The notes under the pieces were generated by a model. That model saw nothing but the letters and a program-made list of their open reading frames with translations. It was not told where the DNA came from and ran no database searches. Below, in pieces: positions 14,754 through 22,854 of a stretch of DNA of 34,294 bases; positions within the stretch are counted from its first letter, which is position 1, and every line of letters begins with the position of its first letter. The DNA is taken from positions 1 through 34,294 of the forward strand of contig SVLZ01000016.1 in the NCBI GenBank assembly GCA_015067665.1. Reading direction: 5' to 3'. The stretch comes from Oscillospiraceae bacterium. Its GTDB lineage: Bacteria; Bacillota; Clostridia; Oscillospirales; Oscillospiraceae. Both the position numbers and the translations under genes were made by a program.

Positions 14754-16502
14754 ATGAAAAAAGCAAACGCTTCCCGTCTGATTGCACTGCTTTTGGTCTT
14801 TGTTCTTTCTTTAGGTACACTGGCCGGTTGTGCAGGGTTTGGCGAGCCTGTTGCGCCCACTGAACCCACTGAACCTGCAAACCCCACCGATCCTGCAGAT
14901 CCTACCGATCCTGCAGATCCTACTGATCCTGCAGATCCTACCGATCCTGCTGATCCCACCGATCCTGCAGATCCTACAGATCCCACAGATCCTACTGAGC
15001 CTCCTGTAACTGAACCTCCTGCAACGGAGCCTCCTCATGTACATACTCCCGGTGCAGAGGCAACCTGCACCACACCTCAGACCTGCACTGACTGCGGCGA
15101 AAAGCTGGCTGACGCTAAGGGACATACTCCCGGCGCAGAAGCAACCTGCACTGCACCTCAGACCTGCACTGTCTGTGGCGAAAAGCTGGCTGATGCTAAG
15201 GGTCATACTCCCGGTGCAGAGGCAACCTGCACTGTACCCCAGACCTGCACTGTCTGCGGCGAAAAGCTGGCTGATGCTAAGGGTCATACTCCCGGTGCAG
15301 AAGCAACCTGTACCGCACCCCAGACTTGCACTGTTTGCGGCGAAAAGCTGGCTGATGCTAAGGGGCACTCTCACAAATCCACTGTAACTGCTCCTACCTG
15401 CACCGAAGCCGGTTACACCACCTATGTCTGCGCTTGTGGCGACAGCTACAAGGTGGATGGTGATCCCGCTACCGGTCACAGCTTTGGCAATAATAATCCC
15501 ACCTGTGGTGTTTGTGGCGCAGAAAACCCTGACTATATTCCTCCTGCAGCCATCATTGCGCATCAGATCCTTGGCGACAAGAGAGTGGATGCCAATGACG
15601 TCAATGCAGCTTGGGTCAACAATCAAGCGCAGATGACCGTTGCTCCCGGTGCCAGCGGCAGCTATGACGGCAAGATTACAACCATTTGGAATCCTCAAAC
15701 GCAGATTCATTGGTGCAATGAGCCCGGCATTATCTATATGCTCAACAGACCTGCGGATCTGAAGAAGATCACTATTACCTTCAACGCAAGAAATTATTAT
15801 TTTGATATCTATACCAGCACCAACGGTGATGACTATACCTTCCTTGGCAGCATTGATGCAGATAATGCTGCAAATGCTTATACTTCGACTGCCATTGAGG
15901 GTAAGACATACAACATTTGTACACTGGATGGTCTCAAACTGCAAGATGTGACCCACATCAAGCTGCTGTTGGTCGGCAATGATCCTCAGAGTGACTTCGT
16001 CTCCATCAATGAGGTCGTGGTGAGCGAAGAGGGCAGCGAAGCTATCGACACCGCGTGGATGATTCCCGCTAAGGCGAAGATCAATGGCTTCAGCATTCTC
16101 GGCGGTTGGGTAAGGACCAATTACAGCGATAGTAACGTTGGTGTCCGTAAGAGCTTTGACGGTAGTGCCACTACCAAGTGGAATCCCCAAGCCAAGGGTA
16201 GTTATGCGGAGAACCCAGGTCTTATCTATCGGCTGAACAGACCTGCAGACCTGAAGGACATCGTTGTCACTGTAGCAAGCAATGCGCACTACTTTGATGT
16301 ATACACCAGTAGTGATTGTGGCGCTACCTACGAGCTGCTGGCAAGCGTCAATGCGGAGACAGCATCTCAGTACTATAATGACTTTATTGCAACCATTGGC
16401 GGTCAGGGCCGTGAGAACGTAACCCACGTTAAGTTTATGTTTACCGGCAGAGCTGGCAATAGTACGTTTATGAACTGGTGCGAGGTTGCCATTAACGAGT
16501 AA
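14754..16502 (+). CDS. Lipoprotein with PTDPAD and CxxC repeats and two discoidin-like domains
   Basis: This 582-residue surface lipoprotein has lipobox TLAGC (Cys26). A (PTDPAD)n stalk follows at about residues 44-83. Then come four 27-residue repeats starting HTPGAEATC, each with a CTVCGEKLADAKG-type CxxC pair, and two divergent Cys-rich units with CACG and CGVCG. After these are two discoidin-like domains, at about residues 267-425 and 442-580, with WNP, PGIIY-L, YFDIYTSTNG-type and FTGR-N...EV motifs. The domains match those in the two other lipoproteins of the locus. A DT(S/A)WMIP linker is shared with the protein at 6307-8025. Likely role: a cell-surface glycan-binding protein on a long stalk. 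The CxxC units may bind zinc or form disulfides. AAGGAGG precedes the ATG at 14754. Confidence 0.75.
   Translation: MKKANASRLIALLLVFVLSLGTLAGCAGFGEPVAPTEPTEPANPTDPADPTDPADPTDPADPTDPADPTDPADPTDPTDPTEPPVTEPPATEPPHVHTPGAEATCTTPQTCTDCGEKLADAKGHTPGAEATCTAPQTCTVCGEKLADAKGHTPGAEATCTVPQTCTVCGEKLADAKGHTPGAEATCTAPQTCTVCGEKLADAKGHSHKSTVTAPTCTEAGYTTYVCACGDSYKVDGDPATGHSFGNNNPTCGVCGAENPDYIPPAAIIAHQILGDKRVDANDVNAAWVNNQAQMTVAPGASGSYDGKITTIWNPQTQIHWCNEPGIIYMLNRPADLKKITITFNARNYYFDIYTSTNGDDYTFLGSIDADNAANAYTSTAIEGKTYNICTLDGLKLQDVTHIKLLLVGNDPQSDFVSINEVVVSEEGSEAIDTAWMIPAKAKINGFSILGGWVRTNYSDSNVGVRKSFDGSATTKWNPQAKGSYAENPGLIYRLNRPADLKDIVVTVASNAHYFDVYTSSDCGATYELLASVNAETASQYYNDFIATIGGQGRENVTHVKFMFTGRAGNSTFMNWCEVAINE
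14883..15000 (+). repeat. 18-bp tandem repeats encoding PTDPAD
   Basis: About six imperfect 18-bp units encode an acidic Pro-rich stalk. Near-identical DNA makes copy-number change by slippage likely. Confidence 0.85.
15042..15365 (+). repeat. Four 81-bp tandem repeats encoding CxxC units
   Basis: Units start at 15042, 15123, 15204 and 15285. Each encodes 27 residues, and they differ mostly at synonymous sites, plus TTP/APQ/VPQ and D/V changes. This indicates recent tandem duplication. Confidence 0.95.
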
Positions 16503-16540
16503 GGCATGAAGGCGTATTCTATCCGATAAACGCATAAATA

Positions 16541-16577
16541 ACGGCACGGATGCATTTTCGTAATGCATTCGTGCCGT
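16541..16577 (+). terminator. Terminator after the repeat lipoprotein gene
   Basis: A 16-bp stem with one G-T pair (16541-16556 with 16562-16577) is followed by CTTGC, a weak T-tract. It probably terminates. Confidence 0.6.
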
Positions 16578-16610
16578 CTTGCTAAAGCGTGAAAGGTTCT
16601 GATTTTCGAA

Positions 16611-17489
16611 ATGATGAAAGCAACTCTAATAAAAGGGTATCTCTTTGCAATCTGCAGTGCTTTGATTTACGGTTGTATGCCCGTTATGGCAAAGGAAATC
16701 TACGGGCAGGGCGTAAATGCACTGACCCTTGTTTTGCTTAGAAACCTGCTTGCACTGCCTGTTTTGGGCGGGCTGACATTTTTTAAGGAAAAAACAGTAT
16801 CTGTTCCGGTAAAAGCATTGCCATCTCTCGGCATTATTGCTTTATTTGGTGGCTGTCTTACACCAATTTTGCTCTTCCTTTCCTACAGTTACATTGACTC
16901 CGGGACGGCGACAGTCTTTCATTTCGTTTACCCTGCTGTTGTAGTGCTTGCCGGAATGATGCTTTCTCGTCAAAGAAAGACTGGCAATATCATCAGCGTC
17001 TTGATGTGCGCTGCGGGAATTGGTCTTTTCTATGATCCCGGTGCGTTGATAGATCTGCGTGGTTGCGCTTTGGCGCTGCTATCCGGTGTCGTATATGCGG
17101 TTTATGTTTTGCTGCTTAATAGGTTTCGCTATCCGCAGATCACAGGTTATCGATTTAGCTTCTATATTGCCCTGATCAGCAGTATCGGGATGCTGCTTAT
17201 TTGTATAGGGAGCAATCAGCTTGCACTGCCCACATCGTGGGAAGGTTGGGTCAGCAGCACATTTTTTGCACTTGCTATCACGGTAGGCGCAGTATACCTG
17301 TTTCAGCAAAGCACATTTTTGATCGGCGGCGCAAAAGCATCTATTTTATGTACATTAGAGCCAATTATCAGTGTGGTGCTGGGAGCTTTTGTTTTTCACG
17401 AGCCAATCGGTTTTCGTGTAGGAATCGGTTCTTTGCTTGTCATCTTTGCCAGCCTATTGATTGCCTTGGCAGATATAAGAAAAAGGTAG
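16611..17489 (+). CDS. EamA/DMT-family transporter
   Basis: This 292-residue membrane protein has about ten membrane segments in two EamA-type halves. The first half starts GYLFAICSALIYGCMPVMAK; the second, near residue 150, starts GCALALLSGVVYAVYVLLLN and ends with the GGAKASILCTLEPIISVVLG signature typical of the family. Such transporters move metabolites or drugs across the inner membrane; no substrate can be assigned. It ends in a hairpin shared with convergent pgsA. The ribosome site is weak (AAAGG at 16592-16596, 14 bases before the ATG), and a second ATG follows immediately. Confidence 0.88.
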   Translation: MMKATLIKGYLFAICSALIYGCMPVMAKEIYGQGVNALTLVLLRNLLALPVLGGLTFFKEKTVSVPVKALPSLGIIALFGGCLTPILLFLSYSYIDSGTATVFHFVYPAVVVLAGMMLSRQRKTGNIISVLMCAAGIGLFYDPGALIDLRGCALALLSGVVYAVYVLLLNRFRYPQITGYRFSFYIALISSIGMLLICIGSNQLALPTSWEGWVSSTFFALAITVGAVYLFQQSTFLIGGAKASILCTLEPIISVVLGAFVFHEPIGFRVGIGSLLVIFASLLIALADIRKR

Positions 17490-17510
17490 ACACCAACGTG
17501 TCTACCTTTT
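17481..17510. terminator. Bidirectional terminator between EamA gene and pgsA
   Basis: A 13-bp perfect stem (17481-17493 with 17498-17510) has a CAAC loop, with A4 and T4 arms, and includes the stop codon of the EamA gene. Confidence 0.9.
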
Positions 17511-17514
17511 ATGA

Positions 17515-18093
17515 TTAATCGATGTTTTGGAAATGGTTTTTTCTGCTGAAGTAGGCGAGGGCATATTCTGTAAAGGCCATAACCATAAAGATGACATCTA
17601 CAACTGCGATAATCTCCACCTGACGCGCAGTCAGTTCAGGGAAGACTACCATAGTAATCAGACTGACGAACAGCACGGTTGTGCAGATCTTACCGGTGAT
17701 CAGTGCACCTTTGAGGATCTTACCTTTGCGGTAAAGCCAGTAGGCGGCGACAAGCTGGAATGTCTCCTTTACTACGAACAGAGCTATCACGTAAAAGAGC
17801 ACATGATAGTGCATCGCAAGACAGACGATGAGCGTAAACTGCGTTGCCTTATCTGCAATGGGATCCAAAACCTTGCCCACTGTGGTGATCAAATTAAAAT
17901 GCCGGGCAATCTTGCCGTCGATCAGGTCTGTAAGACAGGATACTGCCAAAATCGCACCTGCGATGTAGTAATCTGTGCTGCTTTTTGCATTCAGGTAGAT
18001 TACCACGTAGACCGGGATCAATAAGAGTCTGAAAAGGCTCAGCAGATTCGGGACGGTAAGTATTTCTTTTTTCCAATCCTTTATGAGTCTCAT
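17515..18093 (-). CDS. pgsA: CDP-diacylglycerol--glycerol-3-phosphate 3-phosphatidyltransferase
   Basis: This 192-residue membrane enzyme makes phosphatidylglycerol-phosphate from CDP-diacylglycerol and glycerol-3-phosphate, the first step to phosphatidylglycerol and cardiolipin. The CDP-alcohol phosphotransferase motif D-G-x2-A-R-x8-G-x3-D-x3-D is complete (LIDGKIARHF ... GKVLDPIAD, about residues 57-81). The N-terminal ILTVPNLLSLFRLLLIPVY and about five membrane segments fit PgsA. The start at 18093 follows GGAGG eight bases upstream. The paralogues CDP-OH synthase PssA/Cls are less likely given the N-terminus. Confidence 0.9.
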   Translation of the reverse strand: MRLIKDWKKEILTVPNLLSLFRLLLIPVYVVIYLNAKSSTDYYIAGAILAVSCLTDLIDGKIARHFNLITTVGKVLDPIADKATQFTLIVCLAMHYHVLFYVIALFVVKETFQLVAAYWLYRKGKILKGALITGKICTTVLFVSLITMVVFPELTARQVEIIAVVDVIFMVMAFTEYALAYFSRKNHFQNID

Positions 18094-18127
18094 AGCTGCT
18101 TCCTCCAGCGTACACATTAACTCCATT

Positions 18128-18156
18128 ATTATATGCTTTTATTCTCTGCAATTCAA
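18128..18156 (-). promoter_or_regulatory. Promoter of pgsA
   Basis: On the minus strand TTGAAT (18151-18156) is 17 bases from TATAAT (18128-18133). The leader is about 30 bases. Confidence 0.65.
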
Positions 18157-18194
18157 GTATAATTTTGAAAAAAAGCCAAACTTTATTATTTTTT

Positions 18195-18734
18195 CTATTT
18201 ATCTGGATTTGCCGTATTATGATGTGCACTGAGAGTGAATTGTTTTGAGAGATTTTTGAAAGTGTTTCGGTCTAAATCTCCCGTTTCCGGGAGTGCGTTT
18301 AAGCGCTGAAATGCCCGAAGTGCCTCCGCAGTCTCTCGATCCAAAATGCCCGTGTGATTTGGTTCCGGGATGGAAAGGTGGTTGCCGGAGAGCCATATGA
18401 GCATACTTTGCGTCAGATAAAGATAGGGACCGCCATCTCCCAAACGAAATACCTGCCCCGGTTCAAAGAGGATCTCAATAGGCTCGGACTTACCGATATT
18501 GACAATGGCAATATCGTAAATTTCTGCGATCTTCTCCCAAGTTGCTTGATCGGTAATACCGCTGACAGGCAGGTTATAATATCGCTGAAAGGCAGCAACA
18601 GCGCTCATTGTTGTGGGTCCGTAAATGCCATCCGGGATGACCGCGGGAATGTAGCCGCCCTCCTTGGCGATCAAGCGCAGCATTGTTTGTAGCGAGCGAA
18701 CACTTTGACTTACAAAGGATTCATCCGGCTTCAT
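18195..18734 (-). CDS. Protein with two peptidoglycan-binding (PG_binding_1-like) domains
   Basis: This 179-residue protein has two helical peptidoglycan-binding domains. The first, about residues 10-72, has VRSLQTMLRLIAK and PDGIYGPTTMSAVAAFQ. The second, about residues 100-168, has LTQSMLIWLSG, TGILDRETAEALRAFQ. It has no signal peptide or catalytic domain. Its start overlaps the stop of the upstream gene by 4 bases, with AGGAGGT inside that gene, so the two are translationally coupled and probably act together on the cell wall or spore cortex. Confidence 0.82.
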   Translation of the reverse strand: MKPDESFVSQSVRSLQTMLRLIAKEGGYIPAVIPDGIYGPTTMSAVAAFQRYYNLPVSGITDQATWEKIAEIYDIAIVNIGKSEPIEILFEPGQVFRLGDGGPYLYLTQSMLIWLSGNHLSIPEPNHTGILDRETAEALRAFQRLNALPETGDLDRNTFKNLSKQFTLSAHHNTANPDK

Positions 18735-19981
18735 CGTACTACCTCCTGACGGACTGGATCTTGGGTGCCCATGCTAAGATCTCTGCCCGGGAATTGGGTG
18801 AGGGTAGGTGTCCTCGCATATTGCTGTCGGTTGGGATTTGCGTTCCTTGTCCGGGCAAAGGCAGGAACGGCTTGCGCACCACTTGTCGGGAATGTCTCGC
18901 CACTGCGCAGTGTGGTATTTTCAATGCCGGCATATTGTTCATAAATTGCGTCCCACGTCTCGGGGCCTACGATACCGGTTTCCGGCAGACCGAATCGACG
19001 TTGGGCAGCAAGGACTGCATCCCGCGTGTTATTGCCAAAAATGCCGTCTACTGCCAATGAGGGTATTCCGGAGATATATTCCGCGAGAACGGAGAGCCAG
19101 TACTGCAAAAGTCTTACTTTATCTCCGGAATCGCCTACTTGCAAGCCGTTGGGACTGCTCCAGTTGACAGCATAAAACTGCTGCCCCTGACTGCGTAGTT
19201 CAGAAAGCTCAGTAACTGCGGTATAGAGACGGACGACCGAATACCATGTGGCAGGACCGACGATACCGTCGGGTGTCAGGTTAAATATCTGCTGGAAGGC
19301 GCGAACGGTGGCTTCTGTACGGCTGCCAAAAATACCGTCTACATTGGCAATCTTGGGGATTGCCGGATAGTTTTGGGCAATTCGATTTAACGCTACCTGC
19401 AGAACCACCACATTTGGTCCGGTACTGCCGCGCTGCAAAGGTGTGCCGGGATAGGAGTTCATAAGCCCACGTACCGGTGCGTTGGGTACGATTTCTACAT
19501 TGCCGTAGTAGCTGCGCAGGATTTGGTCGTAGGAATAGCCTTGACGGGCGAGGTTTTCGCTGCCCCATTGACTAAGTCCCTCGCAGGTGACGGTGGTGCC
19601 GTTACAGAATTTCGCGGCCAGTGGCTCTACAAAACCGGGACGACGCAAATAATCGTTAAATATTTCATCGACAAGTCGGGAAATGTTCCCAAAATAGCTT
19701 CTTCCGTTTACGAATGCCTGATCATAGGCGGTATTGTTCGTAATGTCAAAACTATAGCCGCGACTGCGGTAAAATTCCGTATAGACCCGATTCAGTGCAA
19801 AGGACACGATCGCAAGAATATTTGCGCGAAGGGCATCCTCGTCCCATGTGGGGTATATTTCACTGGATGCTACGTTTTTGACATAATCTACAAAGGATAC
19901 GGTCACATTAGGGGCGTTGGAGGCAGGGGAACCCAAATGTACAGTGATGTTTTCAGGAACGTAGGGTGTTACGACTGGCAT
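18731..19981 (-). CDS. SpoIID/LytB-like protein with two peptidoglycan-binding domains
   Basis: The 416-residue product begins with a SpoIID-like region at about residues 30-165. There VDYVKNVASSEIYPTWDEDALRAN corresponds to the xVASE-x-P-x-SW-x-xEALKAQ block of SpoIID lytic transglycosylases (Glu41 as the candidate catalytic residue). CEGLSQWGSENLARQGYSYDQIL followed by YYGNVEI matches the GMSQ-G-...GYSY-EIL-YY block. PG_binding_1 domains follow at about 178-252 and 275-350, then an unstructured Pro/Arg-rich tail. Unlike SpoIID, it has no N-terminal membrane segment. AAGGAGGGG places the start at the ATG at 19981, not the GTG at 19987. Likely role: cell-wall or spore-cortex remodelling. Confidence 0.75.
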   Translation of the reverse strand: MPVVTPYVPENITVHLGSPASNAPNVTVSFVDYVKNVASSEIYPTWDEDALRANILAIVSFALNRVYTEFYRSRGYSFDITNNTAYDQAFVNGRSYFGNISRLVDEIFNDYLRRPGFVEPLAAKFCNGTTVTCEGLSQWGSENLARQGYSYDQILRSYYGNVEIVPNAPVRGLMNSYPGTPLQRGSTGPNVVVLQVALNRIAQNYPAIPKIANVDGIFGSRTEATVRAFQQIFNLTPDGIVGPATWYSVVRLYTAVTELSELRSQGQQFYAVNWSSPNGLQVGDSGDKVRLLQYWLSVLAEYISGIPSLAVDGIFGNNTRDAVLAAQRRFGLPETGIVGPETWDAIYEQYAGIENTTLRSGETFPTSGAQAVPAFARTRNANPNRQQYARTPTLTQFPGRDLSMGTQDPVRQEVVR

Positions 19982-19993
19982 AGGCACCCCTCC

Positions 19994-20377
19994 TTATAGA
20001 TTTTGAGGCGGTGTCAGGAACGTTTCGGACTTGTTCCAGCTATCCGGATACTCCGCAAGCGGGATCAATTCCAAATCCTGATCCGTCACTGTATCGGCAA
20101 AAACCTGCAAGTTTTCGATAAATATCTCCTCGTAATTTTCGTGCCTTGCGTATAGATTTACGGTACTAAAGGGGATCACACCGGTATTCGGATTCAAGCT
20201 GGCGGCACGATCCGGAACTTCTATGGTAATAGGTTCATCCAGCTGTCCGCTGCGGTTGGTAAGGCGCATAGCAATGGCAGAGCCACCTGCATCGGTAACG
20301 GTAACTGCAACATCCTTTAGAGGAATACGTGCATTACTGACGTAAGCGTTTACCTGAATTTGACCTTGTGCGCTCAG
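19994..20377 (-). CDS. Small carboxypeptidase-regulatory-like beta protein, probable CTG start
   Basis: The 127-residue product looks like a transthyretin/CarboxypepD_reg-like beta-sandwich: QIQVNAYVSNARIPLKDVAV, then VTDAGGSAIAMRLTNRSGQLDEP, then FSTVNLYARHENYEEIFIENLQ, matching the Ig-like small domains that decorate clostridial surface or spore proteins. No ATG, GTG or TTG fits. AAAGGAG sits nine bases before a CTG (20377), which is therefore proposed as the start. Starting at the ATG at 20503 would overlap the upstream gene and its terminator. It lies 12 bases before the SpoIID-like gene, in the same direction. Confidence 0.55.
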   Translation of the reverse strand: MSAQGQIQVNAYVSNARIPLKDVAVTVTDAGGSAIAMRLTNRSGQLDEPITIEVPDRAASLNPNTGVIPFSTVNLYARHENYEEIFIENLQVFADTVTDQDLELIPLAEYPDSWNKSETFLTPPQNL

Positions 20378-20419
20378 AAGATCACACTCCTTTCTTCTTC
20401 TTATCTTATGTGGATCGAT

Positions 20420-20449
20420 AAAAAATGTGTAGGGGTTACACGAACCCCT
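20420..20449 (-). terminator. Attenuator-like terminator inside the peptidoglycan cluster
   Basis: Read on the minus strand, a 7-bp stem (20443-20449 with 20431-20437) overlaps the stop codon of the first gene and is followed after five bases by a T6 run. It probably only partly ends transcription. Confidence 0.45.
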
Positions 20450-20864
20450 GCATTTGCGTAATATTGTCTGTCTCACAGTCCAGTAGTCTTTGAGAGATCG
20501 CACAGATACGTCCTGTGGTCTCCGGATAACGGTGCAAATTTTTCAGCGTCTTAATGCTGCCTCTTGTATTGCCCTGAATCATCATTGCAGCGATGGTGGC
20601 ATCTGGGTCTTTGCCGGAAACTCGCATACGGGTAGTCATCCGTGCCATACCCTTAACGGCGGGATTCAGGTTTTTGACCTGCCATTGCCGCTCGTCTGCG
20701 ATGCGCAGCGCTTCCTTTTCGATTTGATCGTATTCTTTCTTTTGATCCCGAAGGGCTTGGCGCAGCTCAGGCTGCCGAGTAAATTCCAGCACTGCTTCGA
20801 TGCCAAGCTGTCCCATCTGCGTGGTTTTAATTACGGAATTTAATACATCTTTTCCTGTTTTCAT
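20436..20864 (-). CDS. Conserved helical clostridial protein of unknown function
   Basis: This 142-residue, almost entirely helical protein has no signal peptide. Segments such as TTQMGQLGIEAVLEFTRQPELR, YDQIEKEALRIADERQW, and DATIAAMMIQGNTRGSIKTLKNLHRYP recall an unnamed clostridial family, possibly a ferritin-like four-helix bundle; I see no clear metal-binding Glu/His set. It is the first gene of the minus-strand cluster with the SpoIID-like protein. AAGGGG at five bases sets the start at 20864. The ribosome site can pair with an upstream CCCTTGT, which may limit translation. Confidence 0.55.
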   Translation of the reverse strand: MKTGKDVLNSVIKTTQMGQLGIEAVLEFTRQPELRQALRDQKKEYDQIEKEALRIADERQWQVKNLNPAVKGMARMTTRMRVSGKDPDATIAAMMIQGNTRGSIKTLKNLHRYPETTGRICAISQRLLDCETDNITQMQGFV

Positions 20865-20872
20865 TTTATCAC

Positions 20873-20899
20873 CCCTTGTAACATTCCCGTCCACAAGGG
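20873..20899 (-). promoter_or_regulatory. Inverted repeat hiding a ribosome site
   Basis: On the minus strand the 5' arm CCCTTGT (20893-20899) can pair with ACAAGGG (20873-20879), which includes the Shine-Dalgarno of the gene at 20436-20864, with a 13-base loop. It may control translation. Confidence 0.4.
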
Positions 20900-20959
20900 A
20901 AATTATGCACATAATTTCCAAATGTTAATAGAATGTACCACGAAAGGGAAGGGATGCAT

Positions 20960-22774
20960 ATGTGCGCAATTGCAGGAATGGTAGCCATACCGTTTATCGG
21001 AACGGACAAAATGCTGAGTACGATGGCAAGGCGCGGTCCGGACAGCAATGGATGCTTTCAGGAAGGACCGTGCTGTCTTCTCCATAGCCGTCTTGCTATT
21101 ATTGATCCCGCAGGCGGTGCCCAACCGATGACTTTTGAATGGGGCAATGAAAAATATACCATCTCCTACAATGGAGAGCTATATAATACAGAAGAAATCC
21201 GCAGCCGGTTACTTGCGTTGGGGCATTGCTTTAAGGGACGTTCCGATACGGAGGTGCTGCTTCACGCATATGCCCAGTGGGGCAGGGATGTTTTGCAGGT
21301 TCTAAATGGTATTTTTGCTTTTGCGGTTTGGGAGCATCATAGAAAACGGCTCTTTCTTGCACGAGACAGGATCGGCGTAAAGCCGCTGTTTTACACACTC
21401 CATAAGGACGGTATTTTGTTCGCGTCCGAAATGAAAACCATTCTTGCTTACCCCACGATGGAGGCACGGCTGGATGCACAAGGGGTGGCAGAACTGTTGC
21501 TTCTCGGACCGGGACGGATGCCGGGCAGCGGTGTCTTTCGGGGCATTCTGGAGTTGGAGCCGGGCTGCTGTGGTGTATTTGAAAGCGGAAAATGGCAATG
21601 GGAGCGGTACTGGAAGTTGAAAGATCGAACACACGAGGAGAGCTTCGAGGAAACGGCAGAGCATATTCGTATGCTGCTGACCGACGCTATAGGGCGGCAA
21701 ATGGTATCAGATGTGCCAATCGGCTGCTTCTTGTCCGGAGGATTGGATTCAAGCCTTATTTCATCAGTTTGTGCCAGTGAAATGGCCAAAAGGGGAGCGC
21801 GTCTTCCTACTTTTTCCTTAGATTACGAAAACAACCGCAAATTCTTTGTTCCTGGAAAATTCCAACCCAACACGGACAGCGATTATATCCCAATTATGGA
21901 AAATGCGTTGAAAGTTATTCCCCATAGAACGGTCCTGACACCGGAAAACTTAGTGGACAATTTGCAGGATGCCACCATTGCGCGGGATCTGCCTGGTATG
22001 GCGGATGTGGACTTCTCGCTATTGGCATTTTGTAAGGAAATACGCAGTGTTGTAAAGGTTGCACTGTCCGGCGAGTGTGCTGATGAGATATTTGGCGGCT
22101 ATCCTTGGTTCCGTGACCCGGAGGTGCGCGCCCGTAGCGGCTTCCCTTGGGCGCAAAATACAGATATGCGGTCATCGTTCCTTTCGCAGGATATGCGGTC
22201 GGAGATGGACCCTGAGAGCTTCATAGGGGATGTTTACAGCTCTACCATAAATGCCTGCGACATTCTGCCGGGCACTCTGCCGCAGGAAAGGCGAATGAAG
22301 GAGATGGTGAATCTAAACCATCGCTGGTTTATGCAAACACTTCTTGACCGAAAGGACCGAATGAGTATGTACTGTGGACTTGAGGTCCGAGTGCCTTTTT
22401 GCGACTGGCGGATCGCGGAATATATGTATAGCGTTCCTTGGTCCTATAAAGACCATAATGGCTACGAAAAAGGATTGCTGCGCCACGCAATGCGCGGCAT
22501 TCTTCCGGATGAAATTCTATGGCGAAAGAAAAGTCCTTACCCGAAAACCCACGATCCCCGTTATGAAGAAATCGTATCTGCGCTTCTCCGTGAGATACTC
22601 AGTGACCCAACAGCTCCCATCTTCCAAATTGTAGACCGGTACGCACTGGAGCAACTTTTGACGGCAGAATTTACATGGCCTTGGTATGGGCAGCTGATGA
22701 AAAAACCGCAGACAATTGCCTATATGCTTCAGCTGGATTTTTGGCTTCGCCACTATCACGTATCTATTGTCTGA
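20960..22774 (+). CDS. asnB: Asparagine synthase (glutamine-hydrolysing)
   Basis: This 604-residue enzyme makes asparagine from aspartate, glutamine and ATP. The start at 20960 leaves Cys2 after Met removal as the class II glutaminase nucleophile, with R-G-PDSNG and SYNGELYN blocks in the first 80 residues. The C-terminal synthase domain has the pyrophosphate loop SGGLDSS (259-265), then SGECADEIFGGYP and the LDRKDRMSMYCGLEVRVPF block. Length and order match AsnB. It is followed by the T-box promoter of the Trp operon, with no clear terminator between. Confidence 0.95.
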   Translation: MCAIAGMVAIPFIGTDKMLSTMARRGPDSNGCFQEGPCCLLHSRLAIIDPAGGAQPMTFEWGNEKYTISYNGELYNTEEIRSRLLALGHCFKGRSDTEVLLHAYAQWGRDVLQVLNGIFAFAVWEHHRKRLFLARDRIGVKPLFYTLHKDGILFASEMKTILAYPTMEARLDAQGVAELLLLGPGRMPGSGVFRGILELEPGCCGVFESGKWQWERYWKLKDRTHEESFEETAEHIRMLLTDAIGRQMVSDVPIGCFLSGGLDSSLISSVCASEMAKRGARLPTFSLDYENNRKFFVPGKFQPNTDSDYIPIMENALKVIPHRTVLTPENLVDNLQDATIARDLPGMADVDFSLLAFCKEIRSVVKVALSGECADEIFGGYPWFRDPEVRARSGFPWAQNTDMRSSFLSQDMRSEMDPESFIGDVYSSTINACDILPGTLPQERRMKEMVNLNHRWFMQTLLDRKDRMSMYCGLEVRVPFCDWRIAEYMYSVPWSYKDHNGYEKGLLRHAMRGILPDEILWRKKSPYPKTHDPRYEEIVSALLREILSDPTAPIFQIVDRYALEQLLTAEFTWPWYGQLMKKPQTIAYMLQLDFWLRHYHVSIV

Positions 22775-22812
22775 TTTTCCAACAAAAACAAAAGTTTTTT
22801 AGCGGTAGACTA

Positions 22813-22841
22813 TTGACATTATGGCACCAATATGCTATAAA
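22813..22841 (+). promoter_or_regulatory. Promoter of the T-box operon
   Basis: Consensus TTGACA (22813-22818) is 17 bases from TATAAA (22836-22841). Transcription would begin near 22848. Confidence 0.85.
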
Positions 22842-22854
22842 TCATTCATATAAA

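Noticed and set aside
14883-15365. Repeats as a possible CRISPR array
   Set aside because: The units are contiguous with no spacers and stay in one reading frame of a clear lipoprotein.
14811-16568. A 585-codon open frame on the minus strand
   Set aside because: It is antisense to the repeat lipoprotein; the low-complexity repeats (SRICRI-like) are the mirror of the PTDPAD and CxxC repeats, and it has no ribosome site.
22775-22812. A-run/T-run inverted repeat after asnB as a terminator
   Set aside because: The stem is only A-T pairs and short, so it is too weak to call.
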